Below are positions 51,302 to 56,507 of a stretch of 56,507 bases of DNA, in pieces. This stretch comes from Chloroflexota bacterium (lineage in GTDB: Bacteria; Chloroflexota; Dehalococcoidia; JACQUA01): contig JACQUA010000375.1 in assembly GCA_016210565.1 (NCBI GenBank), forward strand, positions 1 to 56,507, read 5' to 3'. Below the pieces are notes generated by a model, which saw nothing but the letters and a program-made list of their open reading frames with translations, did not search any database and was not told where the DNA came from. Position 1 is the stretch's first letter. Every line of letters begins with the position of its first letter. The position numbers and the translations under genes are program-made.

Positions 51302-51419
51302 GAATCCAAAGCACGAATGTTCAAGATTCAAAGCCTGGTCGGCAAAGCGCCATCAAGGATCAAGACAACGGTCCACAGGCTGAGGCCTGTGGTACCGGGT
51401 GCTATTCTCGACGGCTGAT

Positions 51420-52592
51420 CTACTTGAAGAGGCTGGCAAAATCCTCTTTGGCCATTTCTATCATCCGGGGTTGTTCCCCCATTTGTTCCTGCGTGCTGAC
51501 AACATCGTTGGGGCGGCGGAGCATCGCCGGCGGTATGCCGCCGGTGGATACATCCGTCCTGGTCACGGGCAGACTGATGCCGGCGATTTCGGAGAGCCCC
51601 TCTTGCGTCAGCAACCAGTTGACAAATACCCGGGCGGCGTTGGGATTCGGCCCCTGTTTGAACACATTCAGAAGAGCCCAGGCGGGAGTGACGATTCGTG
51701 GCTCATCAGAAACGACGAATTCGATAGGAGCGCCGAGCTTGATGAACTCGGTGGGTTCATCGCCCCGGATGGCGACGCCCAGGGGGTATTTGCCCCGCGC
51801 CACCCAGTCGGCGTGCTGGCGGTAATCCCTGGTGAGGGTGTCGACATTCTGGGCGAGGTCTTTCATGTATGCCCGGCCCTTCTCCATACCCATCGCATAG
51901 CTGACGACGCTCTGGTACCAGGAAACGGCCGGCCCCGGGATGGTGGGGTCCATCATCACTATTTTCTTCTTCCATTTGGGATTAACGAAGTCACGGGTGC
52001 TGGTGACTTCCCCCTTCTTGACCAGGTCGGTGTTGATGATGTGAAACTGGCCGGCCATCATCACCAGGGCGAAAGCATGGCCGTCTTTATCCATCAGGGG
52101 CAGTTTTGTCCCGAACCACCGGCCCGTGTCCCTGACATCAGGCAAGACCAGCAAGGGCTCGATGGGATCGGTCAGTTCGGCAATGGCCCTGGAGTAACTC
52201 GCCCATCCTATCAGCCCCACATCCACCAGGTGAAGACCCGCCCGGTTTTCCCTCTCTATTTTGGCGTTCAACTCGACATTCCTGCCGGGCGTAAATTCGA
52301 GGTCTATGCCGTACTTACCCCTGAAGGCATTGGAAAGGCCGTTTCGGGCTTCGGTGGGGGCGCTGGAGTATATGACGACTTTGCCTTCCTTCTTGGCTGC
52401 GGCCAGAAGTTTGTCCCACGTTTGCCGCCAGTCATCCGCAGAGGGTTTGGGAGCGGTCGTCGCCCCCGCTTTGGGTTCACCGGCTGCCGGCGCCGGACCG
52501 GGCGCTGAACAGCCCGCGGCGGCAATCAGAGCCATCACCGCGGCCAACAGGCAAACCGTGGTGAAGATCGCCTTGTGCACTTGTCCAGCCAT
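51420..52592 (-). CDS. Extracellular solute-binding lipoprotein 7 (family 1)
   Basis: 390 residues. The ATG at 52592 is chosen because GAGGAGAT lies just before it. Lipobox AAGC (Cys28). It is diverged from copies 3-6: WDKLLAAAKKEGKVVIYSS, then FTPGRNVELNAKIERENRAG, INTDLVKKGEVTSTRDFVNP, DYRQHADWVARGKYPLGVA and NPNAARVFVNWLLTQEGLSE. Its closest relatives in the window seem to be copies 1 and 2. UbiD 4 lies upstream and MmgE/PrpD downstream. Ligand unknown; no transporter partner. Confidence 0.88.
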   Translation of the reverse strand: MAGQVHKAIFTTVCLLAAVMALIAAAGCSAPGPAPAAGEPKAGATTAPKPSADDWRQTWDKLLAAAKKEGKVVIYSSAPTEARNGLSNAFRGKYGIDLEFTPGRNVELNAKIERENRAGLHLVDVGLIGWASYSRAIAELTDPIEPLLVLPDVRDTGRWFGTKLPLMDKDGHAFALVMMAGQFHIINTDLVKKGEVTSTRDFVNPKWKKKIVMMDPTIPGPAVSWYQSVVSYAMGMEKGRAYMKDLAQNVDTLTRDYRQHADWVARGKYPLGVAIRGDEPTEFIKLGAPIEFVVSDEPRIVTPAWALLNVFKQGPNPNAARVFVNWLLTQEGLSEIAGISLPVTRTDVSTGGIPPAMLRRPNDVVSTQEQMGEQPRMIEMAKEDFASLFK

Positions 52593-52615
52593 GTTCCATC
52601 TCCTCAGCATTCTAG

Positions 52616-52730
52616 CTAATCACCCATGCGCCAATGGCGCACCATCAAGGATGAAGACCCGACCCGTAGGGGCGCGGTCTCCGCGCCCACCCCGGCGAGG
52701 GAACCTCGCCGCTACGCCCGGCATCGCTCG
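52616..52730 (+). repeat. Family R1 end module joined to a different core (copy I)
   Basis: It starts TAATCACCCATGCGCC, GGCGCACCATCAAGGATGA, as R1 does, then continues GTAGGGGCGCGGTCTCCGCG and CCCCGGCGAGGGAACCTCGC CGCTACG instead of the TCATTCTGAGCG core. A reversed counterpart of this other core occurs at 48914-49024 with the same end module. So ends and cores exchange. Confidence 0.7.
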
Positions 52731-52732
52731 TA

Positions 52733-54154
52733 TCAGGAAAGCAGCCGTCCCCATTTTTGTTTGGTTTTTCCCATGAACTCCGCACCGGTCCTGATTGCTA
52801 TCGGAAAATCCTTAATCCAGTGATAGGGCTTGCAGGCGGTGATGAGCGCCACCGAGCTGGTGAAATCACCCCGGTCCCTCTCCTCGGGGGACAACAACGG
52901 GTCCAGCCGGCTGACCCGGCTGGCCTGGAGGATATCGATGCTGTCCTTCGGCTCACACCGGGTAACCAGGGCCCAGATGACCTCAGAGATATTCGATGGG
53001 TCTATGTCATCGTCCACCACCATGACGTACCTGGTGTTCATGCCGGTTACGGCCTTGGCGGCAATGGCGGTGTCTTTGGCATGACCGGCATACTGCTGGT
53101 GAATCGCCACCACCGGGAAATGCATCGCCGCCTCCTCTACCATCCAGACCCCCTTGACGCCGGGCACCAGTCTCTCCAGTTCATTCCAGATTTCGGCGGC
53201 CCTGATAATGTTCTTGCCCCAGTAATACATGGGCTTTATGCGGAATTCCGGATTTCCCTGGAGAATCGGAGCGTTCCGGTGCATAACGGACTTGACGCGG
53301 AAGACCGGCTCCGGCCTGACGCCGCCCGCGTAGTAACCGGTGAACTCCCCGAAGGCGCCTTCCATCCTGGACTCAACCTCCGGAGGTGGGATTTCGCCTT
53401 CCAGTACAATCTCGGCGGCCGCCGGCACGGGCAGTCCCGTTATTTCTCCCCTGATGACTTCAATCGGGGCATTCGACAGCCACCCGGTGTAGTCGTATTC
53501 CGAGACCCCCCACGGGACCCTGGTGGTGGATATGATCCACAGCAGCGGGTCATAGCCGCATACCACAGCCGCGGGACAGGCCTGCCCCCTGGCCCAGTAC
53601 TTCGCTCTGATGGTGTCGCCGTGCTGACCGTAGGCTATGTAGCTGCCCAGCGTATTCCGGTCATGAATTTGCATCCGGTAGGTCCCAAGGTTGACCCAGC
53701 CCTCGTCGGGGTCCCTCATTACTACCATGTGCCCGGTGCCGAAGTATCTGCCGCCGTCCAGCTCGTGCCATCTGGGAGTGGGGAACTCCAGTACGTTTAC
53801 GTCGTGCCCGGTGTGAACGTTCTCCTTAACCGGCCCGGTGGCCACCTCTACGGGGGGGACCGGTTTGAACCCTCCTTTGGTCCTGGCCCGCAACCCCCTC
53901 ACCAGGTCCATAGGCTCCGCCGCCTCAGGCAACCCGAGCATCAGGGCAAGCCGTTTCAGGGAAGCAGCGAGATTGGTGAGGACGCGGTATCCCGGTGGGT
54001 AGCCCTTGATCCTGTCGAATAGCAGTAAAGGCGTGTTGGGCTTCGATTGCCACTCCGTGATGGCGCCTATTTCCAGGTCCCAGTCGGCGCCTTCAATGAC
54101 CCGGCACTCGCCTGATTCATCAACCTTCTGAATGAATTCTCTCAGGTCCTTCAT
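52733..54154 (-). CDS. UbiD-family decarboxylase 4
   Basis: 473 residues from ATG at 54154, which follows CAGGAG. The open frame extends 15 codons upstream without a ribosome-binding site. N155 and R160 (VNLGTYRMQ) and H178 (GQHGD) are present. The double-Glu motif reads EGAFGE (265-270), with Pro replaced by Ala, as in no other copy here. Binding protein 7 follows on the same strand. A sigma70-type promoter lies upstream (54271-54299). Substrate unknown. Confidence 0.92.
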   Translation of the reverse strand: MKDLREFIQKVDESGECRVIEGADWDLEIGAITEWQSKPNTPLLLFDRIKGYPPGYRVLTNLAASLKRLALMLGLPEAAEPMDLVRGLRARTKGGFKPVPPVEVATGPVKENVHTGHDVNVLEFPTPRWHELDGGRYFGTGHMVVMRDPDEGWVNLGTYRMQIHDRNTLGSYIAYGQHGDTIRAKYWARGQACPAAVVCGYDPLLWIISTTRVPWGVSEYDYTGWLSNAPIEVIRGEITGLPVPAAAEIVLEGEIPPPEVESRMEGAFGEFTGYYAGGVRPEPVFRVKSVMHRNAPILQGNPEFRIKPMYYWGKNIIRAAEIWNELERLVPGVKGVWMVEEAAMHFPVVAIHQQYAGHAKDTAIAAKAVTGMNTRYVMVVDDDIDPSNISEVIWALVTRCEPKDSIDILQASRVSRLDPLLSPEERDRGDFTSSVALITACKPYHWIKDFPIAIRTGAEFMGKTKQKWGRLLS

Positions 54155-54270
54155 TAACTCTCCTGTTTTCACTCCTGTCCAGATAGAGGTCTGCTGCATT
54201 GATCCCTGACCCGGTGGAAAAAGGTCAGCAAAGAGACCCTGACCAGGGGAGGTCTCAAGTATGAGTCGGT

Positions 54271-54299
54271 ATTGTAGCGCATTCAGTCAATTACTGCAA
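54271..54299 (-). promoter_or_regulatory. Promoter upstream of UbiD 4
   Basis: Minus strand TTGCAG (54294-54299), 17-bp spacer, TACAAT (54271-54276). Predicted transcript start near 54264, leader about 110 bases. It is the best -35/-10 pair found in the catabolic region. Confidence 0.55.
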
Positions 54300-54469
54300 A
54301 ATCCGAAGCGCGAACGTTTTTGCTGGTCCGGCGGGAAGCCCTGTAGCGGCCCGCGATGCATCGGGGTCGTGCCGGGTTGACAGCCAGGGTTGCGATCCCG
54401 ACGTGTCGGGACGAGGGGTGTCGCTACGGGGTCTACGCCCCACCCCGTGCAATCGGCGGCGGGGAGTGC

Positions 54470-54475
54470 TATGAT
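54470..54475 (+). promoter_or_regulatory. Extended -10 before the MFS gene
   Basis: TGC-TATGAT at 54467-54475, predicted transcript start near 54482. An ATG lies at 54483, immediately at that start, and opens a 22-codon frame (to 54551) that overlaps the TTG start of the MFS gene at 54542. The rest of the 54155-54541 gap shows no gene. Confidence 0.45.
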
Positions 54476-54541
54476 TGCCGTCATGAAGGACCTCAATAAG
54501 AAACGGCCGCCTTGCCGTCGCGGGCCGCCCGGGAGCGGTAG

Positions 54542-55777
54542 TTGGACCTGAGGCTGTCTGGCACTTTCCAGCCTCTGAAATTTCGAGACTTCCGCCTGCT
54601 CTGGCTCGGCCAGCTCAGTACCTCGATGGGGATGTGGATGGACAACGTAGCCCGGGGATGGCTGATGTATGACATGACTGGTTCTCCCCTGCTTCTCGGC
54701 CTCACCGGGGCAATGAAGGCGGGACCGATGCTGGTCTTCTCGATGCTGGCGGGGGTGCTGGCTGACAGATACGGACGGAAGCCCCAGATAATAGTCTTCC
54801 AGGGGGTTAACGCAGCGGTCAACTTTCTGCTGGCCGTCCTCGTGGTTACCGGCACGGTCCAGACCTGGCATGTTCTGGCCACGGCCTTGATTGCCGGCAT
54901 CGCCCAGGCTTTTCAGCACCCCGCCAGGCAGGCCATAGTGTCCGACCTGGTCGAGGAGAAGTACCTGGGCAACGCTATTGCCTTGAACTCTACGGCCTTC
55001 AACGTTAGCCGTTCCCTCGGGCCCATGCTGGCGGGGATACTGGTGGCGCTCATCGGCGTGGGCGGCGCCTATTTCTTTCAGACGGCCATATATCTTTTGG
55101 CGGTCGCATGGACAGTCCCGATGGTTGTTCCGGAGTCCAAGAACGGGACGACCGGCCGCCATGGCCGGGAAAAGGCTTCAGTGCTCCAGGACACCGCGGC
55201 CGCATGGAACTATGTGAGATCAGAGAAGACCGTTTTCGCTCTCCTGGTGGTGGCGCTCATTCCAACCTTGCTGGGCCAGCCGTACATTGCACTGATGCCC
55301 ATCTTCGCCAAGGATGTCATGGGGACCGGCCCGGAAGGATTGGGGATATTGATGTCTGCAATAGGAGTGGGATCCATCGCGGGGGCGCTGCTGGCGGGGC
55401 CGGCCTACCACCAGCGCCGCCGGGGTCCCCTCATGCTGGCCCAGGCGACAGCCTTCGGCATATCCCTGGTGTTCTTCGCCTTTACGCCCTGGTTCGCCGT
55501 GGCTATTGTATTGCTGGCGATTTCCGGGGTGGTCCACACCTGCTACAACGTTCTCACCAACACCCTGATCCAGACCAATACGCCTGCCCACCTCAGGGGG
55601 AGGGTGCTGGGGATTCATTTTCTCAGTAGCGGACTGATGCCCCTGGGCACCCTCCTGGCTGGCGCCATGGCTGGCTTTATGGGAGCGCCCCTGGCGGTGG
55701 GCATCCTGGGGTTTGCCTGCGCTATCCTGCCCGTCGTGGTAGCCATGACGGTGCCCCCAATGCGCCGGCTGGATTGA
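54542..55777 (+). CDS. MFS transporter, DHA1/EntS-like exporter family
   Basis: 411 residues with about 12 membrane segments. Opening FRDFRLLWLGQLSTSMGMWM and the MFS A-motif-like GVLADRYGRKPQII (72-85) place it in MFS_3-type exporters. A second signature, FNVSRSLGPMLAGILVALIG, lies near 155. The start is TTG at 54542: it is the first codon after an in-frame stop, GGGAG lies upstream, and any later ATG would remove the first helix. It is the only full membrane transporter in the window besides the TSUP permease. Substrate unknown; efflux of a toxic intermediate is a guess. Confidence 0.9.
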   Translation: MDLRLSGTFQPLKFRDFRLLWLGQLSTSMGMWMDNVARGWLMYDMTGSPLLLGLTGAMKAGPMLVFSMLAGVLADRYGRKPQIIVFQGVNAAVNFLLAVLVVTGTVQTWHVLATALIAGIAQAFQHPARQAIVSDLVEEKYLGNAIALNSTAFNVSRSLGPMLAGILVALIGVGGAYFFQTAIYLLAVAWTVPMVVPESKNGTTGRHGREKASVLQDTAAAWNYVRSEKTVFALLVVALIPTLLGQPYIALMPIFAKDVMGTGPEGLGILMSAIGVGSIAGALLAGPAYHQRRRGPLMLAQATAFGISLVFFAFTPWFAVAIVLLAISGVVHTCYNVLTNTLIQTNTPAHLRGRVLGIHFLSSGLMPLGTLLAGAMAGFMGAPLAVGILGFACAILPVVVAMTVPPMRRLD

Positions 55778-55779
55778 GC

Positions 55780-55805
55780 GAGTCCGGAGTCGAGACTCTG
55801 GACTC
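55780..55805 (+). terminator. Possible terminator hairpin after the MFS gene
   Basis: GAGTCCGGAGTC and GACTCTGGACTC pair over 12 bases with one mismatch, three bases after the stop codon. The following sequence (TTCAATCTGTAATCT) is only mildly T-rich, so a factor-independent terminator is possible but not certain. Confidence 0.45.
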
Positions 55806-55914
55806 TTCAATCTGTAATCTGCAATCTGTGTTCCCGAACCCTGAAGTTGACATAATGGCGGAGAATCAAAAGGGCCGCCTGCTCTGGATTTGCTAACCCA
55901 GGGGCGGCTCGAAG

Positions 55915-56169
55915 GTGGCCACCGACCTCAACCGGGATATCCCCTGGGAAGCCATGTGGAAGTATGGCATGGCCGGTGCGGCCACGGTATCCGTGGACAA
56001 TGTCTGGTCGGCAATACGCTTCCGTCTGGAGGAAAAACTGGGGAAGCAGGCGCACGGGGAGCGACGCCCGATGGGGGGAACAGACAGAGAAAACCGTCAT
56101 ACCGCGAAGGCGGGGAGGGGTCCACCCGCTGTCATAGTGCGGTGCAATGATTTTTGGGGGCGGCGGTGA
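55915..56169 (+). CDS. Hypothetical 84-residue protein, doubtful
   Basis: Frame starting GTG at 55915 with AGGGGCGG about 12 bases upstream. The first half (DIPWEAMWKYGMAGAATVSV, then WSAIRFRLEEKLG) reads like a real protein, while the second half is basic and low-complexity. No family recognised. It may be a short gene that has decayed from its middle. The rest of 55806-56334 shows nothing else convincing on either strand. Confidence 0.3.
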   Translation: MATDLNRDIPWEAMWKYGMAGAATVSVDNVWSAIRFRLEEKLGKQAHGERRPMGGTDRENRHTAKAGRGPPAVIVRCNDFWGRR

Positions 56170-56334
56170 TGCGATAGACGGAGGGGTGGGGCTGTCCGGG
56201 GCCGCGCCGCCGCTGGCGCCCAATCTGGCGCTTATACAAAACACAAGCGCTGAAGCTGCGCCGGAGTTGGGCAAGACCCCCAGGTGGCCCGTCCGACCCG
56301 GGGAGATCGCCGCGGGCGGCGGGCGAGGGGCCAT

Positions 56335-56364
56335 TTGAAAATTGCCGCCCGTTTCTGCTATACT
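56335..56364 (+). promoter_or_regulatory. Promoter of tRNA-Ala(GGC)
   Basis: TTGAAA (56335-56340), 18-bp spacer, TATACT (56359-56364) with TGC just upstream. Predicted transcript start near 56371, about 30 bases before the tRNA. Confidence 0.65.
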
Positions 56365-56400
56365 TGCTACTGGTGGGGAATGTTTTTCGGTGACTTTCCT

Positions 56401-56476
56401 GGGGCTGTAGTTCAATTGGGAGAACGTTTGACTGGCAGTCAAAAGGTAGGGGGTTCGAATCCCCCCAGCTCCACCA
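56401..56476 (+). tRNA. tRNA-Ala(GGC)
   Basis: 76 bases with encoded CCA. Acceptor GGGGCTG pairs with CAGCTCC. Anticodon stem TTTGA/TCAAA encloses CTGGCAG, giving anticodon GGC. T arm GGGGG-TTCGAAT-CCCCC. It is the second intact tRNA-Ala in the window, and the outer right-hand gene. Confidence 0.93.
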
Positions 56477-56507
56477 CTTTTTGAATCTGAAATCCCCCTG
56501 TTTAGAC

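Noticed and set aside
55807..56442. 211-codon minus-strand frame near the right end
   Set aside because: Pro/Ser/Arg-rich with no family features, and it runs into the tRNA promoter and tRNA gene.

Overview
The window looks like a GC-rich bacterial chromosome segment, most likely from an uncultured member of the Chloroflexota, class Dehalococcoidia. This is an inference from gene content: RNase J next to FtsK and a family 4 uracil-DNA glycosylase, many solute-binding lipoproteins, and expanded UbiD, CaiB/BaiF and flavin oxidoreductase families. No rRNA or other phylogenetic marker gene is present to prove it.

Layout. (1) 1-6240 is a housekeeping block on the minus strand: FtsK (its 3' end lies beyond the window), RNase J, a family 4 uracil-DNA glycosylase and a TSUP permease. 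(2) 6400-9000 is a small accessory patch. It holds a tRNA-Ala(CGC) gene with a broken tandem duplicate, a frameshifted GIY-YIG nuclease remnant, an AbiEi/AbiEii-type toxin-antitoxin pair and two more tRNA-like scraps. (3) 9050-10427 holds an AlkD-like repair protein and a small membrane protein. (4) 10648-14712 is a plus-strand operon for a three-subunit molybdenum hydroxylase of the 4-hydroxybenzoyl-CoA reductase/xanthine dehydrogenase superfamily. (5) 14941-54154 is a long catabolic region, nearly all on the minus strand. It has seven related family-1 solute-binding lipoproteins, one TctC-type binding protein, four UbiD-family decarboxylases, three CaiB/BaiF CoA-transferases, two Fe-S flavin oxidoreductases of the 2,4-dienoyl-CoA reductase type, and an SDR, a zinc ADH, a double-cupin protein, an MBL hydrolase, a CapA-like protein, an MmgE/PrpD protein and a CMD-family protein. 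It also has a secreted beta-propeller/dockerin protein and a regulator that joins an XRE-type HTH to a Crp/Fnr-type protein. (6) 54542-55777 is an MFS exporter, and a tRNA-Ala(GGC) gene closes the window at 56401-56476.

How the genes may work together (inference): lipoproteins capture organic acids, CaiB/BaiF enzymes activate them as CoA thioesters, UbiD enzymes decarboxylate them, and the molybdenum hydroxylase and flavin enzymes reduce or oxidise the ring or side chain. One CaiB and one UbiD gene overlap by a single base (TAATG), which recalls the activation-plus-decarboxylation logic of anaerobic phthalate degradation. No ABC permease, ATPase, TctA/TctB or UbiX is present in the window.

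The most striking sequence feature is a family of dispersed modular repeats of about 150-220 bp. They fill many intergenic gaps and invade genes. One copy sits in frame inside the FAD subunit of the molybdenum hydroxylase, one supplies the C-terminus and stop codon of the MBL protein, and a different repeat supplies the C-terminal tail of a UbiD protein.
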